NCBI GenBank assembly: GCA_030537215.1
Contig: JAUNOF010000016.1
Coordinates: forward strand, 1 to 32,847
Direction: 5' to 3'
Source of the DNA: Lachnospiraceae bacterium
GTDB taxonomy: Bacteria > Bacillota > Clostridia > Lachnospirales > Lachnospiraceae
DNA length: 32,847 nucleotides
In this document: positions 1 through 8,322 of the stretch, one piece after another
Layout of the letters: each line of letters starts with the position of its first letter
How positions within the stretch are numbered: position 1 is the stretch's first letter
The notes under the pieces: model-generated
What the model was told of the DNA's origin: nothing
Database searches by the model: none
The model's input: the letters and a program-made list of their open reading frames with translations, nothing else
Made by a program: the position numbers and the translations under genes

Positions 1-75
1 GGTGTCCTCCATATGCCGGGAGATCTGCTCGTACTGGGTGCGCTGGAGAGAGAGAACCCCGCAATGGGTTCTTGA
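1..75 (+). other. possible 3' end of a truncated upstream gene
   Basis: The first 75 bases are open in frame 1 and end at a TGA (73-75). The 24 residues include the run HMPGDLLVLGALERENPAM and use codons typical of the rest of the window (ctg, gcg, gag). Frame 2 is also open to a TGA at 89-91 but reads as a Trp/Arg/Cys-rich peptide, which is more shadow-like. No domain can be recognised from so short a piece, and the gene may not exist. The A/T-rich stretch at 92-156 that follows looks non-coding. Confidence 0.25.
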
Positions 76-156
76 TATGATGAAAAACTGAAAATATATA
101 AGATTCTATATTGAAACGATTAACAAAAAATTAACACAAAATCAGTGAAAAAGGGT

Positions 157-185
157 GTGACATTTCCGGATTCCTGCGGTATAAT
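157..185 (+). promoter_or_regulatory. sigma-A promoter of the riboswitch transcript
   Basis: A -35 box GTGACA (157-162) is separated by 17 bases from a perfect -10 box TATAAT (180-185). Transcription would start near 191-193, just before the riboswitch aptamer. Confidence 0.75.
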
Positions 186-196
186 ACTAACAGTAG

Positions 197-316
197 TAAA
201 AGGGAGTAGCTTCCACTGCAAATCATACAGCAAGTGGATTCTTAAGCGTCAGAACGATTGAAGGGCAGGCTGCGGCCTGAGTCAGTCCGCTGGGAATTGA
301 AATAGCAAGACTTTTA
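197..316 (+). promoter_or_regulatory. yybP-ykoY family manganese riboswitch aptamer
   Basis: The 5' strand AAAAGGGAGTAGC (198-210) and the 3' strand TAGCAAGACTTTT (303-315) match the two conserved metal-binding strands of the yybP-ykoY class, as remembered from the Lactococcus aptamer (GGGGAGUAGC and UUUAGCAAGACC). Between them are a hairpin with arms tccact/agtgga (212-217/233-238) and a second, larger arm containing cgtcagaacga. The last bases of the aptamer are also the 5' arm of the terminator that follows. Aptamer folding, stabilised by Mn2+, should therefore prevent termination, making an ON switch. The family is known to sense Mn2+; the direction of the switch is read from the overlapping stems. 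Confidence 0.88.
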
Positions 317-358
317 TTACAGGGCTTTTGTTCTGTAATAAAGGTCTTTTTCTTTTTT
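308..358 (+). terminator. riboswitch-controlled intrinsic terminator
   Basis: A 15-bp stem (308-322 with 333-347, one G-T pair) with a 10-base loop is followed by a long T-rich tract from 347. Its 5' arm re-uses the 3' strand of the aptamer, so the two structures exclude each other. The next gene starts about 90 bases downstream. Confidence 0.88.
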
Positions 359-445
359 CAGGCGAAAGCATGGGGCAAGGCAGATAGGATATTCTGTGGA
401 AATTGGAAATATCTGCCTGGATTCAGACGAGAAGGAGGAACATGT

Positions 446-1582
446 ATGGAGTATTTGTTAGAAGGAATCATGAATGTAACGTGGCAGCAGCTTGTGATGT
501 ACGGAGTGGGAATTCTGCTGATCTGGCTGGCGGTAAAGAAGGAGTATGAGCCGTCTCTGCTTCTTCCCATGGGCTTTGGAGCGATTTTGGTGAATCTGCC
601 TGCCAGCGGTGTTATTAATCAGGTCATGTCCGGCGTAGGTGAAGTGAACGGTGTGATCCAGTGGCTCTTTGAGGTGGGGATCGAGGCGTCGGAGGTAATG
701 CCGGTGCTTCTCTTTATCGGCATCGGAGCTATGATCGACTTTGGTCCGCTGTTATCCCAGCCGGTTATGTTTCTTTTTGGAGCGGCGGCACAGTTCGGTA
801 TCTTTTTTGCAATTTGTGCGGCAACGCTGATGGGGTTTGATTTGAAGGATGCGGCGTCCATCGGCATTATCGGTGCGGCAGACGGTCCTACCTCCATTCT
901 GGTATCCCAGATCCTTCACTCGAAATATGTGGGAGCGATCGCTGTGGCGGCTTACTCCTACATGGCGCTGGTGCCCATTGTACAGCCCTTTGCCATTAAG
1001 CTGGTAACCACGAAGAAGGAGCGGACGATCCACATGGAGTATCAGCCGGGAAGCGTGTCGAAAACCATGCGGATCGCGTTTCCCATCGTAACCACCATCA
1101 TTGTCGGTTTTATCGCTCCCGCCTCTGTGGCGCTGGTTGGTTTCCTGATGTTCGGCAATCTGCTGCGGGAATGCGGTGTGTTAAAGACCTTATCCGATAC
1201 AGCGCAGAATGAGCTGGCCAATCTGATTACCCTGCTTTTAGGTATCACCATCTCTTTCAGCATGCGGGCGGAGGCATTTGTCAATGTGGACACCATTATG
1301 ATCATGGCCATCGGCCTTCTGGCCTTCGTCTTTGATACCATCGGCGGCGTGGTATTTGCCAAGTTCATTAATCTGTTCCGGAAAAAGAAGATCAATCCCA
1401 TGATCGGTGCGGCTGGTATCTCCGCATTTCCTATGTCATCACGAGTGGTTCAGAAGCTGGCAGCTCAGGAGGAGCCGGGAAATATTATCCTGATGCATGC
1501 AGCCGGGGCCAATGTGTCCGGGCAGATCGCATCGGTGATTGCAGGCGGGATTGTGATTAATCTTGTGACCAGATTCCTGTAA
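446..1582 (+). CDS. OadB/GcdB-like sodium-translocating decarboxylase beta subunit homologue, riboswitch-controlled
   Basis: This 378-residue polytopic membrane protein belongs to the beta-subunit family of Na+-pumping decarboxylases (oxaloacetate, glutaconyl-CoA, methylmalonyl-CoA). The Na+-site residues of Klebsiella OadB are all present with the same spacing: Asp146 in GAADGPTSI (D203), Tyr172 (Y229), Asn317 (N373), Gly321 (G377), Ser326 (S382) and Arg333 (R389). The HAAGANVSGQ motif at 351-360 is also family-typical. The ATG at 446 has GGAGG at 434-438. No carboxyltransferase alpha subunit or biotin carrier lies in the window; only a small gamma-like gene follows. Control by a Mn2+ riboswitch is unexpected for a catabolic Na+ pump, so a metal- or Na+-linked transport role is possible. 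Family assignment is firm; substrate is unknown. Confidence 0.9.
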   Translation: MEYLLEGIMNVTWQQLVMYGVGILLIWLAVKKEYEPSLLLPMGFGAILVNLPASGVINQVMSGVGEVNGVIQWLFEVGIEASEVMPVLLFIGIGAMIDFGPLLSQPVMFLFGAAAQFGIFFAICAATLMGFDLKDAASIGIIGAADGPTSILVSQILHSKYVGAIAVAAYSYMALVPIVQPFAIKLVTTKKERTIHMEYQPGSVSKTMRIAFPIVTTIIVGFIAPASVALVGFLMFGNLLRECGVLKTLSDTAQNELANLITLLLGITISFSMRAEAFVNVDTIMIMAIGLLAFVFDTIGGVVFAKFINLFRKKKINPMIGAAGISAFPMSSRVVQKLAAQEEPGNIILMHAAGANVSGQIASVIAGGIVINLVTRFL

Positions 1583-1667
1583 GGGAGCCATGGATTTTTC
1601 CTCGTAACTGTGCGGGTGCTGAATAGTTACGAAAAATGGATGAAGCAGAGAAAGGAAGGGATTTATT

Positions 1668-1790
1668 ATGATGGAAAATTTCATGATATCGCTGGAGATC
1701 ATGGTAAAGGGGATGGGCGGAATCTTTGCAGCCTGTCTGATTATTATGGGAGCTGTCTGGATCATGAGCCGGATGAGCGGGAAGAAATAG
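1668..1790 (+). CDS. 40-residue OadG-like gamma subunit
   Basis: This small gene has a ribosome site (AAAGGAAGGG, 1651-1660) 7 bases before its ATG. It encodes one transmembrane helix (residues about 17-34) preceded by SLEIMVKGMGGIF, a pattern typical of the N-terminal helix of the gamma subunits of Na+-pumping decarboxylases. A short basic tail (MSGKK) follows. Classical OadG has a longer C-terminal part with zinc-binding and biotin-protein-contact functions; that part is absent, leaving the helix that packs against the beta subunit. It lies 85 bases after the OadB-like gene, probably on the same transcript, and fits a two-protein beta-gamma complex without an alpha subunit. Confidence 0.75.
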   Translation: MMENFMISLEIMVKGMGGIFAACLIIMGAVWIMSRMSGKK

Positions 1791-1873
1791 ATACAGGGCA
1801 ACTTTACCAGAAATGAATTGTCAAGAGCGGTTTTCCTAATTCGGGAAGAATCAAAGCCGTAGAAAAATTGAAG

Positions 1874-1910
1874 CAGCTTATATGTAATTTTTAAATCGCA
1901 TATAAGCCGC
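1874..1910 (+). terminator. hairpin between convergent genes, weak terminator candidate
   Basis: GCTTATATG (1876-1884) pairs with CATATAAGC (1899-1907) around a 14-base loop. No T-tract follows directly on the plus strand. On the minus strand a run of five T lies about ten bases beyond the stem, so if it terminates at all it may serve the minus-strand transcript better. Confidence 0.35.
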
Positions 1911-1924
1911 TGAAAGAAAACGAT

Positions 1925-2653
1925 TTAATCGTGCCGCTGCTCCATATTATCATAGGTTTCGCAGAACCTGGCGGCAAAGGAGGGCTGTCTGCCTGCTGCA
2001 TACAAGTGGCAGGTATCTCCAAAGGAAAGCATGCGGAAGGCTGCGATCCCTTTTCTGCGTTCTTCTGTTGCTACCGTAGTGACGGAGGAAGGAGCGGCAC
2101 AGAAGCCATGCCATAGGATCATCGGTGAGATGCCCAGCAGATGGCTTAACAGCACGCATTCCACGCCGAAGTGGCAGAACAGAACGATGGTATCTTCATT
2201 GGGATGGGAGGCGCGGTAGTATGCTCCCTCACGGTCATAGCCGTGGGAGGCCAGGAGCCGGTCAAAGGCCTTCGTTACTTTGCAGTAGGTTTCCCCCACC
2301 TGTGCTTCTTTCATGATATCCGTGGTGTACCATAAGGAGGGGTCAAAGTAGCGAGGCTCCTTCGTCCAGTCAGCAGGAAGCCAGTCCCAGACAATGCTGT
2401 TTCCCGCTTTATCCGGGCGCTGGATTCTGGGAGGAAATTCCTGAAGCCAGGAGCAGATCCTGGCTTTCCGATGCATCTTTTTCAGCGTCAGGGAAGCTGT
2501 GTCCTTGGCACGTCCCAGCGGTGAGACATAAAAGGCCTGTACCTCCAGCTTAGAAAGGCGGCGGGAAAGCAGCTTTGCCTCCTTCCATCCGGTAGGGGTC
2601 AGGGAATCGATAGTATAGTCCGGGTCAGCGTGTCTTACAATTAAAATTTTCAT
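1925..2653 (-). CDS. histidine phosphatase (phosphoglycerate-mutase-like) family protein
   Basis: The 242-residue protein opens with MKILIVRHADPDY. The RHA motif (Arg7, His8) is the phospho-acceptor signature of the histidine phosphatase superfamily. SPLGRAKDTA (Arg48) supplies the second arginine and LFCHFGVE (His161) the second catalytic histidine. The usual RHG is RHA here and the residue after it is Asp, a variant seen in clostridial members. A GGAG ribosome site precedes the ATG. It has its own promoter on the minus strand and diverges from the thioesterase genes. The natural substrate cannot be told from sequence; a small phospho-ester is likely. Confidence 0.88.
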   Translation of the reverse strand: MKILIVRHADPDYTIDSLTPTGWKEAKLLSRRLSKLEVQAFYVSPLGRAKDTASLTLKKMHRKARICSWLQEFPPRIQRPDKAGNSIVWDWLPADWTKEPRYFDPSLWYTTDIMKEAQVGETYCKVTKAFDRLLASHGYDREGAYYRASHPNEDTIVLFCHFGVECVLLSHLLGISPMILWHGFCAAPSSVTTVATEERRKGIAAFRMLSFGDTCHLYAAGRQPSFAARFCETYDNMEQRHD

Positions 2654-2687
2654 ATGAAAGCTCCAGTCTTAAGTTGTAATTACAGAT

Positions 2688-2716
2688 ATTATAAGCAGAA
2701 AGCTAGTCATGTGCAA
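2688..2716 (-). promoter_or_regulatory. promoter of the histidine phosphatase gene
   Basis: Read on the minus strand, TTGCAC (2716-2711) and TATAAT (2693-2688) are 17 bases apart, upstream of the ATG at 2653. Confidence 0.65.
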
Positions 2717-2763
2717 GGGGAAGCTGTCACAGAAAAAAGTACAAAAAACAATGGTCATCCTGA

Positions 2764-2792
2764 TTGCATTCACCGAAATATAACCGTATAAT
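2764..2792 (+). promoter_or_regulatory. promoter of the thioesterase genes
   Basis: TTGCAT (2764-2769), 17 bases, then TATAAT (2787-2792). It faces away from the phosphatase promoter; the two are about 50 bases apart. Confidence 0.7.
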
Positions 2793-2860
2793 TTATCATA
2801 TGAGAATTCTGCGGACCGAAAATCTGCAGATGCAGCATAATGAGAAGAAAAGGGGAAGCT

Positions 2861-3337
2861 ATGGAGCAGGAGAGAGCAAAACGGGTAAAGGAATCGCTGA
2901 CGGAGCAGGCCTATGAGGTGAGAGCCAGATATACCAATGCAGCCGGGCGCTTATTCGGAGGGAACCTGATGTCCTGGATCAACGAAACCGCGTCTATCGT
3001 CGGCAGGCGTCATGCCAATACCACTGTGGTGACGGTGGCGGTGGACAGCCTTCAGTTTACTAAGCCGGTGCTGCCGGGGCAGACGGCGGTTTTAGTGGGA
3101 CGGGTAACACATGTGGGAAACAGTTCCATGGAGGTGCGGGTGGATACCTTTGTGGAGGACTTAAATGGGCGCCGTCAGCAGGTAAACCGGGCTTATATGG
3201 TGCTGGTATCCATGAAGGATGGAATCACATGCCATGTTCCGCGTCTGATCCTGGAAACGGAAGAGGAAAAGCAGGAATGGGAAGCTGGAGAGAAGCGTGA
3301 TGAGCTACGCCGGCAGAGAAGAAAAGAAGGGTTTTAG
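2861..3337 (+). CDS. hotdog-fold acyl-CoA thioesterase, first tandem copy
   Basis: The 158-residue protein (from ATG 2861, with AGGGGA at 2851-2856) belongs to the hotdog acyl-CoA thioesterase family (YciA/BACH type). Evidence is the RYTNAAGRLFGGNLMSWI segment, matching the conserved N-x-x-G-x-x-F/L-G-G-x-L/M-M-x-W start of the hotdog helix, followed by VTVAVDSLQFTKPVLPGQ. The Asp common at the active site (MxWID) is Asn here (SWINET), whereas the next gene has WIDEI. The family hydrolyses acyl-CoA to free acid and CoA in the cytosol. A second ATG at 2840 is in frame but has no ribosome site and does not align with the paralogue. A C-terminal basic tail (RRQRRKEGF) is shared by both copies. 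Confidence 0.87.
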   Translation: MEQERAKRVKESLTEQAYEVRARYTNAAGRLFGGNLMSWINETASIVGRRHANTTVVTVAVDSLQFTKPVLPGQTAVLVGRVTHVGNSSMEVRVDTFVEDLNGRRQQVNRAYMVLVSMKDGITCHVPRLILETEEEKQEWEAGEKRDELRRQRRKEGF

Positions 3338-3397
3338 CTGCCGGGAAGATAGGAAACGGGTTATGGATTTCAGCAGGAGAAAAGGAAGGGGAAAAAT

Positions 3398-3901
3398 ATG
3401 GAGCAGAATGCAGAACAATATGCAGAGAATTATCCCAATGTAAAACGCGTCTCAGATTCTCTGACCGAGCAGGCTTATATGATACGGGCACGGCACACCA
3501 ATTCCGCCGGACGTCTTTTCGGCGGCAATCTGATGGCATGGATCGATGAGATCGGCGGAATGGCAGCCAGGCGTCATGCAGGTTCTCCAGTGACCACTGC
3601 TGCGGTAGACAGCCTGCAGTTTACAAAACCGGTGCTGCCGGGGCAGACGGCGGTTCTGGTGGCAAGGGTGACTCATGTGGGAAGAACCTCCATGGAGGTT
3701 CGGGTAGATACCTATGTGGAGTATTTAGATGGACGGCGGGAGCTGGTAAACCGGGCCTATCTGGTGTTTGTCGCAGTGAAGGGGGATAAGCCCTGTCCGG
3801 TTCCTGGTCTGCTTCTGGAAACAGAAGAGGAAAGACTGGAGTGGGAAGCCGGAGTCAGGCGGGATGAGCTGCGCAGGCAGAGACGCAAGGAAGGCTTCTG
3901 A
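3398..3901 (+). CDS. hotdog-fold acyl-CoA thioesterase, second tandem copy
   Basis: This 167-residue paralogue of the preceding gene lies 60 bases downstream and is probably co-transcribed. The two share most residues from SLTEQAY to the end, including the identical tail DELRRQRRKEGF. It carries the usual RLFGGNLMAWIDEIGG motif with the catalytic-type Asp that the first copy has lost. At DNA level a block around the KPVLPGQTAVLV codons (3040-3100 versus 3610-3670) is nearly identical, pointing to recent duplication or gene conversion. AAGGAAGGGG lies just before the ATG. The role is presumed acyl-CoA hydrolysis; chain-length preference is unknown. Confidence 0.9.
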   Translation: MEQNAEQYAENYPNVKRVSDSLTEQAYMIRARHTNSAGRLFGGNLMAWIDEIGGMAARRHAGSPVTTAAVDSLQFTKPVLPGQTAVLVARVTHVGRTSMEVRVDTYVEYLDGRRELVNRAYLVFVAVKGDKPCPVPGLLLETEEERLEWEAGVRRDELRRQRRKEGF

Positions 3902-3961
3902 TTGCAGCGGTATGGGCTTCGGGATCTTGTAAACCGTGTATAAGCAAGGAGGATCATTGTA

Positions 3962-4585
3962 ATGTTAGATATTTTATTTGTTACAGATTTTGTCTGCCCC
4001 TACTGCCTGGTGGCGAAGGAGGCCCTGGGGCAGGCGCTGGAGGAAATGGGAATCCAGGCAGATATCCGAATCCAGCCTATGGAGCTGACAGAAGAGCCCC
4101 AGGAGCGGGTAGATACGTATCATGATGAGAAAAGAAAAGCCAGATACCAGGTTTTGGTGGAGCCGGCCAGACAGCTTGGCCTGGATATGAAGCTTCCGCC
4201 GGCGGTGTCTCCCCGCCCTTATACCAGGCTTGCCTTTGAAGGCTGGCATTTTGCAGAGGAGAAGGGCTGGGGCAGGGCCTACAGCGATTTGATGTATCGA
4301 GCCTACTTTATCGAGGAAAAGGATATTGGTGATCTGGAGGTTTTAGTACAGCTTGCTGAAAGAGCCGGCTTAGAAACGGATTCCTTCCGCCAGGCGCTGC
4401 TTGCTGGCGTTTACTCAGAGAAGCAGCGGGAGGCCTGCACATATTCCAGAAAGGTTCTTCAGGTAACAGGAGTTCCAACCATCTATGTAAATGGGCAGAA
4501 GGTGATGCTTAAGGATTACACAAAAGAAGAGATGGTCCGGATCCTGAGAGAAAAGACCCGGGAGAATGGGAAAACGGAGAAGTAA
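3962..4585 (+). CDS. DsbA-family (FrnE-like) thioredoxin-fold protein
   Basis: The 207-residue protein begins LDILFVTDFVCPYCLVAKEAL. CPYC (Cys12-Cys15) sits at the start of the first helix as in DsbA/FrnE proteins and 2-hydroxychromene-2-carboxylate isomerase relatives. A helical insertion (about 50-145) separates this from the second half of the thioredoxin fold, where TGVPTIYVNGQ contains the cis-proline loop. There is no signal peptide, so it acts in the cytosol. AAGGAGG precedes the ATG and a strong terminator follows the gene, closing the transcript that starts at 2792. Likely activity is thiol-disulfide exchange or a glutathione-transferase-like reaction; the exact one cannot be told. 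Confidence 0.9.
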   Translation: MLDILFVTDFVCPYCLVAKEALGQALEEMGIQADIRIQPMELTEEPQERVDTYHDEKRKARYQVLVEPARQLGLDMKLPPAVSPRPYTRLAFEGWHFAEEKGWGRAYSDLMYRAYFIEEKDIGDLEVLVQLAERAGLETDSFRQALLAGVYSEKQREACTYSRKVLQVTGVPTIYVNGQKVMLKDYTKEEMVRILREKTRENGKTEK

Positions 4586-4628
4586 AAGAAGCGTTTCCTA
4601 GCAAAATAGAAAATAAGTGATAAGAGGG

Positions 4629-4661
4629 TAAGATTCCTGGAAACAGGAGTCTTATTTTTTT
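4629..4661 (+). terminator. intrinsic terminator after the DsbA-like gene
   Basis: Arms of 11 bp (4629-4639 with 4644-4654, one G-T pair) flank a GAAA tetraloop and lead into seven T residues (4655-4661). Confidence 0.92.
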
Positions 4662-4727
4662 CGGTCATAATGATCCTGGCTGGATAAAAAAGGGAAAAAA
4701 TACCCCGTATATTCAACTTGTAATTCA

Positions 4728-4756
4728 ATGACTTTTTCTGTTTCTTGTAGTAAAAT
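4728..4756 (+). promoter_or_regulatory. candidate promoter of the small unknown gene
   Basis: ATGACT (4728-4733), 17 bases, TAAAAT (4751-4756). The -35 box is weak (4 of 6), the -10 box is good, and the spacing is ideal. Confidence 0.45.
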
Positions 4757-4805
4757 ATAGGTGATGATTCAAATGTAAGATTTGGACGAAGGAAGGATGG
4801 GATCA

Positions 4806-5129
4806 ATGAAACGGACAGAGAAAAGTACATTGGAGGACACCTTATTGCAGCTGGCGGCAAGATTCCGCGAGCAGGCATTCTGCCGTTATGTAAAGGATTG
4901 CCCGGAATATAAACGGCTTTTGGAGCTTGCCTGTGAAGCGGATAAGGCTTATTATGAAATGGAATTGACAGATCAGCAGCGGGAGCTGATCGATGGACTT
5001 TTAAGCACCCGGTCGGATGCGTCAGAATGTGAGCTGACGCTTACTTATGTGGCAGGGATATTGGATGGAATTATTTTCCTGCGTGATTTTGGGTTTCTTG
5101 ATATGTATATAATGGAGAAGAGTGCTTGA
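4806..5129 (+). CDS. small acidic cytosolic protein of unknown function
   Basis: I do not recognise the family with certainty. The 107-residue protein (start MKRTEKSTLEDTLLQ) is soluble and mainly helical, with the pattern DKAYYEMELTDQQRELIDGLLSTRSDASE followed by a hydrophobic C-terminal helix (YVAGILDGIIFLRDFGFLDMY). This organisation resembles short clostridial proteins of unknown function that often occur as single genes. The start at 4806 is chosen because AAGGAAGG (4789-4796) is 9 bases upstream. Two earlier in-frame starts (ATG 4797, TTG 4782) overlap or precede that site. It stands alone between a terminator and the enolase promoter. Confidence 0.75.
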   Translation: MKRTEKSTLEDTLLQLAARFREQAFCRYVKDCPEYKRLLELACEADKAYYEMELTDQQRELIDGLLSTRSDASECELTLTYVAGILDGIIFLRDFGFLDMYIMEKSA

Positions 5130-5184
5130 TTGATTCAGATTGCTGTTACCACAGACTATTGAGAAAAAGCCGTCAGTTACCCAC

Positions 5185-5213
5185 TTGTCTTTTTCTCTCC
5201 GATCCGATATAAT
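5185..5213 (+). promoter_or_regulatory. enolase promoter
   Basis: TTGTCT (5185-5190), 17 bases, then a perfect TATAAT (5208-5213). This gives a leader of about 145 bases before the enolase start. Confidence 0.8.
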
Positions 5214-5269
5214 AAATTAGGTTAGTCAAAGCTAACTTCATTTGAATAAATCATGCGGACTCCTCATAG

Positions 5270-6661
<1,392 letters not shown>

Positions 6662-6705
6662 GCAGCATCAATCAGGAGTGCAGTTCAGTAAGCGCTTCCT
6701 GTTTT

Positions 6706-6746
6706 GCCGCACAATGATCCAATGTGATGATTGTGCGGCTTTTTTA
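6706..6746 (+). terminator. enolase terminator
   Basis: A perfect 10-bp stem gccgcacaat/attgtgcggc (6706-6715 with 6730-6739) and 14-base loop run into TTTTTTA. Confidence 0.93.
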
Positions 6747-6782
6747 TTTCATAGAAAAGTGCGTTCTGCGAAACAAAAAACG
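6738..6782 (+). repeat. degenerate copy of a terminator-associated palindromic repeat
   Basis: From GGCTTTTTTATTTCATAG onward this stretch matches the element at 27454-27494, including the AAAGTGCGT centre and the following AAAAAACG. The second arm has decayed (TTCTGCGAAAC instead of TCCTATGAAAT), so the hairpin here is imperfect. Both copies begin in the U-tract of a terminator. Confidence 0.65.
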
Positions 6783-6855
6783 TTTCATACAGCGATGGGA
6801 ACCTTTCCTCGTTGTCAGTGGCATGTGCGCTGAGGAATATTTTTACCGGGAGGGA

Positions 6856-6884
6856 TTGACAAGCCGTTCAAAAACGAATATCAT
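6856..6884 (+). promoter_or_regulatory. promoter of the rhodanese-TtcA-like gene
   Basis: TTGACA (6856-6861), 17 bases, TATCAT (6879-6884), about 60 bases before the ATG. Confidence 0.72.
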
Positions 6885-6943
6885 TCCTATACAACCTATC
6901 GAAATGATGGGATAGTGGATGAGCACAGGAAGGATTTGTTTGG

Positions 6944-8239
6944 ATGAACGAGCATGGTTTAGAACTTACATGGAAGGATATTGAATCAATGGAGGATGGA
7001 ACCTACCAGCTGGTAGACATCCGAAATGAGACATCTGCGGCATACGGAATGCTTCCAGGTGCGGTCAATATTCCGCAGGACAAGCTGGAGGAAGGGCTGG
7101 AAGGAGAACTTCCGGCGCTGCCGTCTCATAAGAAGGTGATTCTTTACTGCACAAAAGGCATTTTCAGCCGGGATATGGCACAGCGGCTGCGGGAGCTGGG
7201 AGTGGACGCCTACAGTCTGACCAGCGGATATATGGGCTGGCTTTTAGAGGATATGAAGCGGGAGCAGGAGAAGGATGCAGGAACAAGGGAGCTGAGGCAG
7301 AAGGCTGCCGCACAGGAGGATCTGGATCAAGCCAGAGAGGCGCAGAAGAAGGAGAACGAGAAGGAAGGCGGGAACATCCTGACGAAGGCAGAAGAGGTGG
7401 AGAAAAGTATCCGCAAGCGTTTTCACAAGGACTTATTTTCCAGATTTGCCCGGGGAATCAACGACTATGAGCTGGTTCAGGAGAATGACCGGATCGCAGT
7501 CTGCATCTCCGGAGGCAAGGATTCCATGCTGATGGCCAAGCTGTTCCAGGAGCTGAAGCGGCATAATAAATTTCACTTTGAACTGGTATTTCTGGTGATG
7601 GACCCAGGCTACAGCGCAGTCAACCGCCAGGTGATTGAGAATAATGCCAGGCTGCTGAATATTCCCATCACCATCTTCGAGTCGGATATTTTTGAGGCGG
7701 TTTATGATGTGGAGAAATCTCCCTGCTACTTATGCGCCCGGATGCGGCGAGGCTATCTGTACAGCAAGGCAAAGGAGCTTGGCTGCAATAAGATCGCCCT
7801 TGGCCATCACTATGACGATGTGATCGAAACGATTCTGATGGGAATGCTGTACGGCGGTCAGGTACAGACCATGATGCCCAAGCTGCACAGCACCAATTTT
7901 GAGGGAATGGAGCTGATCCGCCCTATGTACCTGATCCGGGAGGAGGACATTAAGCGCTGGAGGGATTACAATCACCTGCATTTTATCCAGTGTGCCTGCC
8001 GCTTTACGGAAAACTGCTCCACCTGCAGCCCGGACGGCGTCCAGGTGTCCAAGCGGATGGAGGTAAAGCATCTGATTGCAGAGATGAAAAAGATAAATCC
8101 ATTTGTGGAAAGCAACATTTTCAAAAGCGTGGAGAATGTAAACTTAAGCACGATCATTGCCTACAAGGATCAGGGAAAACGGCATCATTTCCTGGAACGG
8201 TACGGAGATGGAGGAGCAGAGCAGGAAGCTTCTGAATAA
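6944..8239 (+). CDS. rhodanese domain fused to a TtcA-like PP-loop tRNA-thiolation-type ATPase
   Basis: Two enzymes are joined in 431 residues. Residues 1-103 form a rhodanese domain: DIRNETSAAYGMLPGAVNIP, then the active-site Cys69 in YCTKGIFSR. A charged coiled linker (104-150) follows. Residues 151-431 are a TtcA/TtuA-type ATPase with the PP-loop SGGKDS (189-194), a CxxC pair (Cys261, Cys264), LGHHYDD (287-292) and a Cys-rich stretch (Cys350, 352, 358, 361) that could bind an iron-sulfur cluster with the CxxC. The known family thiolates cytidine 32 of tRNA; the rhodanese would hand over persulfide sulfur in cis. AGGAAGG precedes the ATG. A true C-32 role is inferred; other tRNA or small-molecule thiolation is possible. 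Confidence 0.9.
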   Translation: MNEHGLELTWKDIESMEDGTYQLVDIRNETSAAYGMLPGAVNIPQDKLEEGLEGELPALPSHKKVILYCTKGIFSRDMAQRLRELGVDAYSLTSGYMGWLLEDMKREQEKDAGTRELRQKAAAQEDLDQAREAQKKENEKEGGNILTKAEEVEKSIRKRFHKDLFSRFARGINDYELVQENDRIAVCISGGKDSMLMAKLFQELKRHNKFHFELVFLVMDPGYSAVNRQVIENNARLLNIPITIFESDIFEAVYDVEKSPCYLCARMRRGYLYSKAKELGCNKIALGHHYDDVIETILMGMLYGGQVQTMMPKLHSTNFEGMELIRPMYLIREEDIKRWRDYNHLHFIQCACRFTENCSTCSPDGVQVSKRMEVKHLIAEMKKINPFVESNIFKSVENVNLSTIIAYKDQGKRHHFLERYGDGGAEQEASE

Positions 8240-8240
8240 A

Positions 8241-8297
8241 CACACGGTATGAATGAATTTTGGGATTCAGCTTCATGAAGGAGCAACCGTGTGTTTG
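8241..8297 (+). terminator. weak hairpin between the TtcA-like and ZIP genes
   Basis: cacacggt (8241-8248) pairs with accgtgtg (8286-8293), with inner atgaa/ttcat pairing, then only TTT. It is at most a leaky terminator, and the ZIP gene could be read through from upstream. Confidence 0.35.
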
Positions 8298-8322
8298 ACA
8301 GAAAGAACAGGGAGGCCAGATG

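Noticed and set aside
1610..1816. 68-codon open frame after the OadB-like gene
   Set aside because: It runs in a different frame across the well-supported OadG-like gene (1668-1790), has no ribosome site, and its composition is unlike a protein.
6687..6700. cre-like sequence AGTAAGCGCTTCCT after the enolase stop
   Set aside because: It fits the consensus loosely but lies downstream of the coding region and before the terminator, with no promoter to regulate.
6724..6915. 63-codon open frame between enolase and the rhodanese-TtcA gene
   Set aside because: It begins inside the enolase terminator and runs through the repeat and the TTGACA/TATCAT promoter; no ribosome site.
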